Origin: Euphorbia lathyris
Taxonomy: Eukaryota; Streptophyta; Magnoliopsida; Malpighiales; Euphorbiaceae
Assembly (NCBI RefSeq): GCF_963576675.1
Contig: NC_088915.1
Location: 32,393,501 to 32,457,500, forward strand
Direction of reading: 5' to 3'
Length of the DNA: 64,000 nucleotides
This document shows positions 33,092-44,700 of the stretch, one piece after another. Every line of letters starts with the position of its first letter. Position 1 is the first letter of the stretch. The notes under the pieces were generated by a model, which did no database searches, was not told where the DNA came from, and worked only from the letters and a program-made list of their open reading frames with translations. The position numbers and the translations under genes are program-made.

Positions 33092-34046
33092 ATGTCCACC
33101 CCGAATATTTGTCTGTGTATGGTTTCGTGGGATGGAGAATGGAAAAAAGAGGGGCCAATGGACACTATGATATACGTTGGTGGTCAATCTAAGGTGCTCC
33201 ATTTTTCAACCCCAACTGATTACCAAACTTTGAGAGATAGAATTCACGCTTCCCTGAATGTTGATGCAACCTGTTTTGACATACAAATGGCAATGCACAC
33301 AACATACGGTCCAAATAAACTTTTTGGACGATTAGCACAAATTGTGGATGACAGTGATATATCTGGTTTCGTTGAGTTTTGTAGATGGAATAAACCCGAT
33401 GTGATGCCATTATATGTGACTATAACTTCTCAAATCCGTGTTGCAGAAGTAAGGCGACCAATGGTTGCTGAAGTGAGGCGTCAAAACGTTGCGGAAGTAA
33501 AACGACCAATTGGTGTAGAAGTAAGACGACCAACTATTGGTGAATTCACTCCACAAAATGTTGCTGAAGCAGAGGCAACCAGAATAAGTTATTGTGTGCC
33601 TAACATAGAAATTGAGACTCGTGGTCTGGCAAAACATGTCATGAATCCATATACCCAATCTCCTCTTGGGCTAGACGATATTACATTGGATCAAGGATAT
33701 GGTAATGGATGTGATAACGATGACCATGGATACGATAACGACTACAATGGATTTGACAATGATGATCACGTATATGATAACGATCATCGCCAAAGATCCG
33801 TTTCAGAACCATCGATTGATAATGTTCAACCAAGTTTGCATGAGATTGCTGATGATGCAAGAATGAGAAGTAGAACGGATCCATTTCGTTTTGTTCCACA
33901 AGTACCAGAGGATGTAGACATTCCGATCAAATGTACAGGATCTTCCGGGGGTGATGGGTTGAAGGCGCATGATATGTTCAAAAGCAAACGAGAACTGCAA
34001 GATGCACTTGGGAGATATTCAATTGATAATATGTTCGAATGGAAGG
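33092..34046 (+). pseudogene. Truncated mudrA-like transposase, N-terminal part
   Basis: A leader exon ends at 31718 (CAATCAT/GTAAGT) and the acceptor is TGCAG at 33087, so the ATG at 33092 opens the second exon. The product has an N-terminal PB1-like region (IYVGGQSKVLHFSTPTDY), a VAEVRRP-type repeat of about 11 residues (four copies, residues 117-155), an Asp/Asn/Gly-rich repeat (YDNDYNGFDNDDH), and the beginning of the MuDR N-terminal domain (MFKSKRELQDALGRYSIDN). Coding homology stops at residue 318 (FEWKV), where antisense sequence of the neighbouring gene begins; the formal stop at 34094 is an accident of the junction. The catalytic DDE core, zinc finger and SWIM domain are absent. Confidence 0.85.
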
Positions 34047-34052
34047 TGCCCT

Positions 34053-34371
34053 CTCCTCCTGCTGCTTCTTCTCCCTTTCCTCCTGTTCTTTTTTAGCCCT
34101 CTCCTCCTGATCTTTATTCTCTTTCTCCTCCTGCTTTTTCTTCTCCATCTCCTCCTGCTGCTTCTTCTCCCTTTCCTCCTGTTCTTTTTTAGCCCTCTCC
34201 TCCTGATCTTTATTCTCTTTCTCCTCCTGCTTTTTCTTCTCCATCTCCTCCTGCTGCTTCTTCTCCCTTTCCTCCTGTTCTTTTTTAGCCCTCTCCTCCT
34301 GATCTTTATTCTCCTTCTCCTCCTGCTTTTTATTCTCCATCTCCTCCTGCTGATTCTTCTCCTTTTCCATC
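34053..34371 (-). repeat. 96-bp tandem repeat coding for EK-rich coiled coil
   Basis: About three copies start near 34054, 34150 and 34246, almost identical to each other. On the minus strand they encode (KEQEEREKKQQEEMEKKKQE)-type heptads, 32 residues per unit. Confidence 0.8.
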
Positions 34372-36269
34372 TATTCTTTCTTAGCCCTCTCCTCCTGCTC
34401 TTTCTTCTCCTTCTCCTCCTGATCTTTCTTCTCCTTCTCCTCCTGGTCTAACTTCTCCTCATTTTCTCTATTCTCCCTCTCCTCCTGAACAGTTTGGTCA
34501 TCCAGACCTTGTCCTCCAATCCCCATATCATACATATCAACGTCGCGTTGTGACTTCAGTTCCTGCACATCACGTTCTACAACGGACAATCTATTTACAA
34601 GGGCATTCAGTTTCCTATCTTGCTGACCAAAGTGTTCAGTTATCATCTTCTCCTGCTCAGCAAACTTGGCATTCATCTTCTTCTCGTGCTCATCAAACAT
34701 CCTCCTCAGTACTCATTCAATACCAGAGTGTTTCTTCTTCTGGACAGGTACTCTAAGTGAGACAATGAAGGCATTTTCATCATTATCAGTATCAGATTCA
34801 CTGCCATCCTCTACATCAACATATCCGCCTTCATATGTACCCAATCCCTCATGTTCCTCCTTTTCCATACCTTCATCCTCTTGTTCCTCTTTCCCCTCTT
34901 CTTCCACCTCCTTCCCCTCTTCTTCCACCTCCTTTCCCTTTGCAACCTCTTGCCCTTTTTCCTCCTCTTGCACCTTTTCCAAATCGGCAAAGACATGGTC
35001 ATAATTACAATGCAGACCATCCACATGGTTTACTAGATGATCATACCATGAGCTTTCTTTCTCGGTGTCTTCAGCTGTAAGTTTTGTGGCATTTGGTTTT
35101 ACACCCGACTAAAAATACAATACAAATGTACAAATAAACAAACCAGTCAGATGTATAACACAATAGTGACACATGTAGGCACAATGCTTGGTCAACTTAC
35201 TTCAAAAATGGTTAGGACTTTGGGCAATTGAGCGATAGCGGTCTTTTTCCATCGTAGCCATCGTGGGATGCGATTGCCTTTCTTCTCATACCATATCCGG
35301 GTGGCATCCCATACTTCCAATAACCAAGCCTGCAACAAAGGTCCAATTCATTATTTATGCCTATGACCAACATTTCTAGTATAAAGAATATACACACATC
35401 ATACCTGAAATACGTATGCAAAACCATATAGGTTGTATGAGACACGGTTAATCCTTAAATTCTGCCTATAAGCGATCAATTGATCAATTCGGTCTTTTCC
35501 ACCATCTATTCCATTAACAAGAGACCTGTAGGTCACATCCCAGCCACAAACACCCCACGGGAACTCGTTAAACAATCTTGGAAATTCAGCAAGTTCCAAC
35601 ACCCAACGAAGAAATTTTTTTTTCGCGAGTGTTATCCAACACACAGCCAATGGCAAAATACAACATAGCAAATGAAACTGCATCCTGGTCAGACTGATCC
35701 TTCCAAACAGTTTGCAGCATAATTGTTTCCACGTCTTTATAGGATGGTGTAGGGATGCCTGGAAAAAACTTATTCCTAAATCTATATGGCTTCTTTATCC
35801 CACTGAACCTTTCCAGAAATGCTTCCATGTCCCCAAACCGTAACCCACTTAGGAGTCCAAACTCCCAATCCCCAAATCTTAACTCAACACCTCTAACTCT
35901 GAAGCAAAGCTCCCTGGGTTTGATGTCTTCACGTATGATCTCCCTTGTTAAAACGGTGTGGCATAGGACTCCTGCAAATACTGTATTGGTCATTTCCAAA
36001 TACTGGCCGAAGCAACTCTTCCTAAAGAGATTTAGTTGGTCTGATGTTAACAACCCCTTTATCTGTTCTGCTGCTTTTAGGTTACACCTAACCGTGATGA
36101 CGCTTTCCGTTCCAAATGCTTTTTTGTATTTATATGCAGGTTTCTTCTTGGCTTTCTTCTTCGACGGAGAGGCATGCTCATCTCTCTTCCTCTTGTCTAC
36201 ACGATCATGCTGAAAAATGTTGTAGACATATCATCAGGGAACATAAAATCAAGCTAATTATAACGTGGA

Positions 36270-36560
36270 CCTAGGATGAGCTAGGTCGATATGAATGTTC
36301 TATCGGCAATATAACGTCGATATGAATGCTTTATCGGCAATATAACGTCGATATGCATGTTCTATCGGCAATATACTGTCGATATGAATGTTCTATCGAC
36401 AAACTGATCGACGATATCAATGTTCTATCGGCAAACTGATCGACGATATTAATGTTATATCGGCAGTATATCGTCGTTATGGATGTTCTATCGGCCATTA
36501 GGCTGTCTATGAATATGTACTATCTACAATTAGGTTGCCGATGAACATACACATCGACGA
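36270..36560. repeat. Tandem TCGATATGAATGTTCTATCGGC repeat, right inner side of the MULE
   Basis: About nine imperfect units of 28-31 bases (GTCGATATGAATGTTCTATC, then GGCAATATAAC or GACAAACTGATC). They lie within the first intron of the DUF1985-type gene and mirror the clusters at 31905 and 32690. Confidence 0.8.
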
Positions 36561-36926
36561 ATTTCAACCAAACCGAATGACTTCCTAACAACAGACGAAC
36601 CCAGGAAAAACCCTAACACCAGAAGCAGTAAACGAAATGAACCGAAACGAAATGTTCCTTCTCAAACACAACAAATGTACGTGCAATAGAAGAGAGAAAC
36701 GCAAATGTAAAGTCAAGTTATTTACCCTCTTTTTCGTTCTTCCTTCTGATTTCGATTCGTTGTCTGAGCTTTGTGTTCTCGCCATGTCAACTCCAAGTAA
36801 CAGAGATTCGCCGGATGAAATGTACAGAATCGGCCAATGAATCGCCGGAAAGTTAGAGAGATGAATAGAGGGGTGTTAGGTTAGAGTTATGGAAGTTCGA
36901 ATATTGAAGAGCGGGAGCGGACTGTT

Positions 36927-37044
36927 AGAGATGAGGGTAAGGTTGGAAATTAGTTAATGAAATGTGTTAGTTTTGGTGAGATTTTGAAAGTGTGTTAGAA
37001 ATGAAAACTAACCCCCAAAAAGGTGCTAGTTTTGTAATTGTCCC
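36927..37044. repeat. Right terminal inverted repeat of the MULE
   Basis: Complement of 31436-31560; ends GTAATTGTCCC. Confidence 0.9.
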
Positions 37045-37053
37045 TTTCTTTTA
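37045..37053. repeat. 9-bp target duplication TTTCTTTTA, right copy
   Basis: Matches 31427-31435. Confidence 0.85.
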
Positions 37054-37257
37054 TACCCCAGTTACTTTTTTCCTTTTTCTAAGAATGAGTTTATTATTTT
37101 GTTTTTAGTGGTTTAAAATAAATGAGAGTAAAATGTGAGTCTCATTAACATTTATTTACTAAAAAAAACTCTCAAACATGGTTAATCTAATATTTTACAT
37201 TTCATTACCTCCATTAATCTCCTCCAAAACAAAACTTAATTATATAATATTAGACAA

Positions 37258-38015
37258 ATATAAACTCGTTATGTGGCATTTACGAAATCCGAACTATCAC
37301 TCGTGAAAAGAGAACACGTGGCATCACCACAGTAATACTATTTAATACAATCCCATCTTGAAGGCCTTGGTTCGAAAGTTTCAAAAGATCCCGTCAAGGA
37401 TCCACCTGTTACAACAATCACGTTTGATTTCGTGAATCACGGGCCTAGTGGGCTTAAGGGATATCAAACCCGAATATATGGTCGCATGTCCACCTATCAA
37501 CATAGGCTTAATCTATATAAATATATGATATCAAATGAATATAAACTCGTCATGTGGCATTTACGAACCTGTACCATCACCCTTGAAAAGAGAACATGTG
37601 GCATCACCACAACAAGACTACTCAATACAATCCCGTCTTGTAGGCCTTTGCTCGGGAAGTCTCAAAGACTCCATCTAGGATCCCCCCCATTATAACAATC
37701 ACGTTCGATTCCATGAATCATTGACCTTACTGGGCTCAAGGGATATTAGACCCAGATATACGGGCGCACATCCACATATAGTGATACGTAGCACATCCCA
37801 CCCTAAACTTATAACCGTCTTCTACAGCTCGATCATATTATAAATAAAGTAAGCACAACTCTAGGTACATTACTTCATTCATTTATTAAGCTTACATCTT
37901 AGTTTAGATTTACTATTGTATTCATCCTCAATTGACCTAGACAATGGCCCCCATTTGACCATGTTTCTTTCCAATTGCAGGTTTACAAATGGACTTACAG
38001 GACTTAACCACATCA
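37258..38015 (+). repeat. Probable Ty3-gypsy LTR with an internal tandem duplication
   Basis: Two diverged copies of a 281-base unit start at 37258 and 37539 (ATATAAACTCGT(T/C)ATGTGGCAT). The stretch ends CACATCA at 38015, followed by TTTGGTGCGGTGAGTGG, which looks like a decayed TTTGGCGCCGTCTGTGG primer site of Tat-type gypsy elements. The left LTR edge is not defined. Confidence 0.45.
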
Positions 38016-38560
38016 ATTTGGTGCGGTGAGTGGAACAAACATAGAATTAAGCGGTTCCATCACACTCTCATACTCCAGTGCAATCCCTACATCCAGAGTC
38101 TAAAGAACAGTGGAAAAAGAAGTGCGCCATCAGTTTCAGGCCGGCCATGACCTAGCTCTGGAAATGGTAGAGGATACTGAAGCCTTAGACGCTCAAAGGC
38201 AAAGGCTCTTAGGCACAATCTCCAAACGACTAGGGAAAACCTGGGATTTGTCGATGACGTCGTTAATGTTATGTGATAAGAACACGCCATTCAAATGACA
38301 GAAGTCAAAGAGAAGCTAAAGATAGCAGAAGAAACTATCAGATACATGAACAAGCCTGAGAATACCAACTGTTCAACCGGACACCACACTGTCCGAAGCT
38401 GCCATTATTATCAAGATGGATCACCAAAGAACCGATTGAGGGATTCTGGCGCCCAATCAAGAGGAAGAGAAGACTCCCTAGTAAGTGTCCACATATATAT
38501 AACTCCCCTTTACACGAAATGCAAGGAATGCCGATAAGCAGTCCCCCGAGAGATCAACCC
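38016..38560 (+). pseudogene. Decayed interior of the same gypsy-like element
   Basis: Short open pieces such as VEKEVRHQFQAGHDLALEMVEDTE and VKEKLKIAEETIRYMNKPE look like gag-type helical sequence. No domain can be named; the assignment rests on the position after the primer-like site. Confidence 0.3.
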
Positions 38561-39120
38561 AGGTAAGAGAAGAAAAACGACCCTCCCCAAATAGGAGGAC
38601 CTCAAACTCAAACCATAGAAGGACCCAACACAGATCTGCGAAGTCACAATTTGTCAGCTAGGAAAAGGTAGTGGAACCCAAGATTCGGGATCGATGGGCG
38701 CCCAAGGAAAGGACCACCCCTGAAACAAGGATCAACTCAAAGCATCCCGACGTAACATAGGTAGAAATACTATTATGCAATAGGATCATGACAGAACCCA
38801 TACCGAGAAGATTCAAATATTCACTGTTAAAATAGTACAACGGGACATAGGAAACCACTACTCACATCAAATATCACTATTTATTACTACGTGTGTACTG
38901 TATGAGAAGTAGATTTCTGAGATAATTTTTTCTTATAGTACTCAATAGATATATACCAATATATATACAATTGAGTTCGTTTTAGTAAGGACATAGAGTT
39001 TGAAACCTAAACCAACATAGATAAGGAACATCAAACCTAAACCAACTCTACCTAGAATTACCAAAACTATATAGAGTTCTAACTAGGTATAAACCTTGTA
39101 ATATAAACTGAGTAGGAGTA
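38561..39120. other. Unassigned repeat-like spacer
   Basis: No gene or clear boundary seen. 38990-39060 repeats 'ACCTAAACCAAC'. Confidence 0.3.
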
Positions 39121-39483
39121 CCATCTTTATTATATTGGAGTTGGCTAGATTTAGGTGGCTCATGAATCTATTCAGACATAGTGCTTCTTATGTTGCAAAT
39201 GAGTATGACACATACTCTACTTCCATGGTGGATAAAGTTGCACATGTTTGTTTCTTGTTGCTATATGATATAGCTCTATTGCTAAGCAAGAAAACATAGC
39301 CCGTCGTGGAATTCAAGTCTAGGTCACCTTCCGAATCAGCATTTGTGCATCCTCTTAAGCGAAGATCATTGCCTTGATAACACAAAGAATAATATGTAGT
39401 TGCCTTGATAACACAAAGAATAATATGTAGTTGCCTTGAGGTACCTCAATATCCTTTTTACATTGGCATGATACAAAATAACA
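39121..39483 (-). pseudogene. Copia RNase H fragment
   Basis: The minus strand reads HANVKRILRYLK, then CTNADSEGDLDLNSTTGYVF, SYSNKKQTCATLSTMEVEYV, which is the end of copia reverse transcriptase and the RNase H of another copia lineage. A 30-base direct duplication (39372-39401 and 39402-39431) breaks it. No LTR is recognised around it. Confidence 0.75.
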
Positions 39484-39492
39484 AAGAATAAA
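39484..39492. repeat. 9-bp duplication AAGAATAAA, left copy
   Basis: Repeated at 40367-40375 at the other end of the MITE. Confidence 0.75.
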
Positions 39493-40366
39493 GGCTTAAT
39501 ACATTATTAGCTCCCTAAACTTGTCCATAATAGTAGATTGACTCCTTGAACTTTGCAAGTATCTCACCAGCTCCCTAAACTTGCTTATTTCGTATCACTG
39601 GCTCCCTAAACTTGTCCATAAAAATTGATTAGCTCCCTGAACTTTGCAAGTGTCTCACCAGTTCTCTAAACTTGCTTATTCTGTAACAACTAAATACAAA
39701 CCCATAATACTAACTCAGATTAAGGTGCAAAAATACCCCTAACGTCTTGGGTCAGGAGTAATTTTATCCCTAGAGTCTAAAATGGTGCAATTTTACCCCC
39801 TAAAGTTGGAGGCCAAGAGCAATTTTACCCCTAACATTGATCAATCGTTAGTTTGAGAAATAATTCATCAAATTGTCTTCTCGGTCATGAATCTTGTCAT
39901 CTACACTTCACACGTGCGTCATTTTATCAGTAACAAATCACAAACATATGTTGGGATGTGAAAAAAATAAAAAAATATACTGACTTTTGTATGAATTAGA
40001 CAAAAAAATTCAAAAAATTCACTAAATTTATAAATTTGCTCTTCGGCTACTAATGTTAGGGGTAAAATTGTACCATTTTAGACGTTAGTGGTAAAATTAC
40101 TCATACCCCAAAATGTTAGGGGTATTTTTGCACCTTAATCCGAGTTAGTATTATGATTTTTGTATTTAGTTGTTACAGATGAAGCAAGTTTAGAGAGTTG
40201 GTTAGGCATTTGCAAAGTTCAGGGAGCTAATAAATTTTTATGGACAAGTTTAGGGAGCTGGTGATACGAAATAACCAAGTTTAAGGGGCTGGTGAGACAC
40301 TTGCAAAGTTCAGGGAGCCAGTCTACTATTATGGACAAGTTCAGGGAACCGGTGATGTATTAGGCC
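39493..40366. mobile_element. Mutator-type MITE with long inverted repeats
   Basis: 874 bases bounded by GGCTTAATACAT and ATGTATTAGGCC and a 9-bp duplication AAGAATAAA. The arms are about 250-280 bases and contain repeats of AGCTCCCTAAACTTG / GAACTTTGCAAGT. Inner arms (GGTGCAAAAATACCCCTAAC near 39730 and its complement near 40115) continue the symmetry almost to the centre. No ORF. Confidence 0.8.
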
Positions 40367-40375
40367 AAGAATAAA

Positions 40376-41095
40376 AGTTCAAATTGGCTCTCAAAGTTGA
40401 CATTGAGGGTCAATTTAGTCCAAATCAATTTTTGGGTATAATTTCAGTCCTTGAAGTTGGCCAAAAAGGTCAAATTAATCTAGGATCAAATTATATTTAA
40501 AAATATAATGTATTTTTTATACTTGAACTTTATTATGTTTATATTTTGAGACTTGAACTTTATTATGTTTATATTTTGAGAATTAATTATTCGTGACTCA
40601 TATTTCTACTTCAAAAGATTTTTTGTAAGTGCGGTTTTTACCTCTATTTACTTTTCCTCCCATTTTATTATTTAATATTATTATTTTATTAACAAAAAGG
40701 ATTTGAAAAAAGATTTTTCAAAGGAATTTGGATATTGTACTGTGAACAGAGGCAATATTATTTTTTATGTATTCAAAGATTATTCAAAAAAATTTGGAAA
40801 AAGATTATTATTTTTTGTAAGTTCGGTTTTTACCTCTGTTTACATTTTACCTCTATTTACTAATCAAAACATTTTATAGTTACGCAGAATATAATAATTT
40901 GTAATTATAAAAATAGATTTTAGATATCAAGACGGTATTAAAAATATATTATATTTTGAGGACTTATTTGATTCTGGGTTATTTGACATTTTTGACCGAA
41001 CTCTTAAGATTGAAATGATACTTAAAAATTAAAAATGGATTTAGACTAAATTGACTTTCATGCTAAGTTTGAGGACAAATATAGATCTTTGTTCG
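40376..41095. mobile_element. Second, degenerate inverted-repeat element
   Basis: AAGTTGACATTGAGGGTCAATTTAGTCCAAATC on the left and the complement of a similar sequence on the right (41040-41095) form arms of roughly 120 bases at about 70% by eye. The interior is A/T-rich. No clean target duplication seen. Confidence 0.45.
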
Positions 41096-41785
41096 AATAA
41101 CAAATGATTTATCGTTTCTTTCTCCAAAATCCTAAATTAAATAGTAAGACACTGAGAAATGCGCGTATGAGAACTTGAACCCGTGCCCGGTACCTTATTC
41201 AGATTCAGTCGTCTCGCAGCAAAGAATCATCCTCCTCTCCTCGCGCTCCACGTTTTCCAGCTTCCTCTCCCCTGCTGGTCCTCGGAAGCCGAATTAACCC
41301 TGTTCTTTTTATAGTTCGCAGCTTCAAGCCTTCAATAATGCCAATCCCCCTCTAGGCCCTAGTTTCCCTCTACTATCTCCAGTCTTCATCGGCGGTCAGT
41401 AAAATTTAAGGTATGTAATACCCTAACCCTACATCTCTAACCCTTTGTTTCTTTAACTGTTTATGTGCTGCTTCCTAGCGCCTCCTGCTTGGATGTTGTT
41501 TCTTGAATTTTGATCGAATTCAGTGCTGCTTTAACTCAATGTTGCTCTTGGCTGAAGACTGGTTATATTGGTTAATTTGCATGGGATTCGACTGTCATTT
41601 TGAGTCATGAATGCAGTGCTTTAGTGAAAATTGAAGTTCTTTCTCTTACTGCAAGTTGAAGTCAGTTGAATAACACAAAAAGCTTCTGTCTTTGTCCAGC
41701 AAGAGGTCATAAAGTGTGCAGTCGAAGAGGGGAAGAGGTTATAAAGTTAGGTAATCGATCCTGGTTTCTTGAGTAAGTGGCAAGT
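41096..41785. other. Promoter and leader of the MPP6-like gene
   Basis: CT-rich leader near 41225-41410; a likely leader intron starts at 41411 (AAG/GTATGTAAT). No other gene seen. Confidence 0.4.
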
Positions 41786-44700
41786 ATGGCAAAGCGTGAG
41801 ATGTCCAGCACTTTGAAGAATTTGAAGGTAATGAACTGATAAACATTTTCAAACCCTTTTTCTGTTTTCTTCGTTCCTTTTCTATTATTAGTTTTATGTT
41901 TTCCATCGTTAAAGGTTAGGTTTGGATTGGGGTTTCCTTTGATTTATCTGGATTAACCTTGCTTTTATAAAATATTAATCGGTTTCTATGCAACTTGTTA
42001 CATGCACCATTAAATTTATGAACTATTCATGTACTGATGTGGGAATCTTTTTCTTGTTAAATTTTTATATTCGCAAGTTCATGCAAAGGGCAGCTCAAAG
42101 AGAGGAAAAAACTAAGAAACAAGAGGAGGAGAAACCTGATGGAAATTTCTTTTCTGCTGGTACCGTTAGGAAGTGGTAATGTTGCATGTATTGGCCATGC
42201 TCCTTAAATTCTAATTTGGTTTCAAATTTAATCATATAAATTTTCCTGTCTTCATGCCTGGCCTAGGAGATAGAATAATTTGATTTGCCTCGTTTTGTTT
42301 CTTTAAGAATCATGTTCCTATTGTACTCTTTAAGTTGTCTTGACATTAGTAAAACTATGAAGTAGAAAGAAATTGAGTATGACTATATGATTTTTATTTC
42401 TGTGTTTTCCCTTTTGCATTCTTTGCTGCATGGCTCCAAGCTCAAAGATAATCTGTCAAATATGGCATTACGAATACTAATTCTAATTTTTTTTTTCTTG
42501 ATGGTGTGTTATTGGCTTGATGAAGAGGGCTCAATAACAAGAACCTTAGTTCTCAGACTTCAGACTACCGGGTGCTTCTATATATTCACTTTGTATGTTC
42601 TTGTAGCATAGGACTGAGACTAATGTTCCTTATTTGTTGAGGCTTCTTGATAATGCAGTTCATAGTTGTTAAAGGCGTGCCTTGGTTGCGCCTCACTCAA
42701 GGCCTCAGTGATGCACCTTATTACTCATAGGCGGGGCTCTGTTTAAAAGGTGCTCGTCTTGTGCGCCTAGCCTGGGTTTCACAGGCTCTCTCAGGCGTGA
42801 CTCTTCTACATCAGCTATTTTGATTAGGATTTTAATTTTTCTTTACTGCTCTCATTAAAATAAAAGGTTGATTAATCTCAACCAGTTAAGTAAAAAAGAA
42901 TAAGAGACGTAAAATAGAAGGGAGGGAAGAGTAAGAGACGTAACTAAAGTAGAAGGGAGGGAAGAGTAAGAGACGTAACTAAAATAGAAGGGAGGGAAGA
43001 GTAAGAGACGTAAAATAAAAGGGAGGGAAGAGTAAGAGATGTGAAAGAAGAGGAGCTCCTTCTTCTGCGCTGCACAAAGACTCAAGAAACTAGGAGAAGT
43101 CTACTGCAATTCTGGTAAGTTTGTGTCTTCTCTTTGAGAAGTAGACGAGGATGATGAATTAGTGTTCGAGGATGAGGATTTAACTTGCGGTGCAGTTGCT
43201 AGAGGTAATGGGGTTAAGGATTAAATATACACAACTCGAAGCAAAAGTGTTGCTTCCTTCCACCTCAAGTGTTAAGGCTAAGTAAAAGGAAAAAGCAAAA
43301 GCAACTCCCCGTGTGAGAGCTAGGCCATCTATGTCACTTATAGATGAGGATGAGGAAGAGTATGGAGAGGAGAGAGGAGGAAATTGGAGATAAAATGATA
43401 ATGAAGAGGATAATATTAATCTTGAGGATGATCATTAGTTTTTTTGTGCTCTTTTTCATTGAAAATGAATGTTTATTAGTTTATTAGCATTAGTTAGGTA
43501 TTTAGGTTAAAGTATATGAACTTGACTTTGAGCTTTTGATGTTTAGTATTATGTGTTTGTGTGGTTTTGTCTTGTTTGTGAGGTTATAAGTGTGTTTTTT
43601 AGCATAACTTGTGCTTTAACCAGTAATAGTGTATTAGTGACATTAGTATCAAATATTGATATTTAGATATTGTATCTATTTTTTTTTTTCATTTTCTCCA
43701 CCTTCTGTTCATCAGACACGCGCCTGAGCCTTGTGCCTAGGCTCCAGGCCCTCCTAGCGCCTTGTGCCTTTAATAATTACGATGCAGTTTAAGGGTCATT
43801 ATTTATCTGATTATGGCAGTGTCTTAGATCTTACCTAACTAGCTTTTATATGTAGCATACAGTCTCATAGTACTCCCTCCGTTCCACAATAGATGTCTTT
43901 CTAGAGATTTTTTTTTTGTTCCATAATACAATGACGTTTTGATTCAGTCTATGCATATTAATTGATTTTTTCCAAATATACCCTTATTTAAGTTGTCTTT
44001 TTCTTTTGGGAATAACTAAAAATTAATTAGTGGATGCAATAAATACAAGGGTAACAAAGTCTTTTAATTAAAATTAATTACATTTCTTAATTCTTGTTCC
44101 TTAACCTTAAAAGACATCTACTGTGGAACAGAGGCAGTATTATGTTTTATGTATAACTTACACTGCTGTTTTTATGCACTTTTAGTGTGGTGATAATGGA
44201 AGGGGATCCTCACCCAGGAGCAGCAATGGGACGTATGTCATTTCAAAGTTTCAATCCTTCTGTTGATGTGAGTATAAAGGTCCAGTGATTTTTTTATTTT
44301 ATCCAGAGAATACTCCACTCTTGATCTTCTCTTCTGACTTGTGCTCTATTCTCTCAAAAATATATTGTCTTGACAGAAACTAAATGAAGCAGCAGGAAAT
44401 GTTTGTCGGCCTGAATCAACTGATGCATGTGCCACTAACTCTACTCCTCCAAGTGGAAGGTCATCTTCTAGGTTAGCAGTCTTCAGTCCCATAACTGTTA
44501 TGCTTTCTTGATTATAGAGTTGCTGCAACTTATACAAATTTTTGTCATAGCAGTATAGAGAATTCGGACAAGTAAAGTTTTGTTTCGCATGAGTAAACTG
44601 GCATTGTCTTTTGTTTCCCTATCAATTGCTTAATGCCCTTAAACTCTAGTGTTGCCTCTTTGGAAAATGGAGCTACACCAGTAGTAATATGTAAAATTTC

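Larger units (their letters stand above)
34047..36785 (-). pseudogene. DUF1985-type gene captured by the MULE, with coiled-coil tail
   Basis: Exons on the minus strand: 36785-36726 (MARTQSSDNESKSEGRTKKR), 36209-35405, 35329-35201, and 35108 onward. Exon 2 carries the DUF1985 region (LFRKSCFGQYLEM, LCFRVRGVELRFGDWEFGLLSGLRFG). A run of nine T (plus strand, 35615-35623) shifts the frame in the middle of it (…NTREKK/FFLRWVLELAEF). Exon 4 has an acidic Glu/Lys-rich region, a TGA near 34701, a heptad-like segment (EHEKKMNAKFAEQEKMITEH), a TAG near 34368 and then a 32-residue EK repeat. Homology ends at 34047. DUF1985 proteins in plant MULEs often continue into a ULP1-type SUMO protease; no such domain is present here. 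Confidence 0.7.
31436..37044. mobile_element. Mutator-like element (MULE), chimeric and non-autonomous
   Basis: A 5.6-kb unit bounded by inverted repeats of about 120 bases (31436-31560 and 36927-37044, starting GGAATAATTAC and GGGACAATTAC) and an exact 9-bp duplication, the Mutator hallmark. Inside are a truncated mudrA-like gene on the plus strand and a DUF1985-type gene on the minus strand, meeting tail to tail near 34047. MULEs carrying DUF1985/ULP1-like genes are known in plants (Kaonashi-type). Here both genes are cut at the junction, so the element cannot move itself. Confidence 0.9.

Noticed and set aside
33969..34451. A plus-strand Leu/Phe-rich ORF that looks like a multi-pass membrane protein
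   Set aside because: It is the antisense of the EK-rich coiled-coil repeat of the DUF1985-type gene; Lys/Glu codons read backwards give Leu/Phe.
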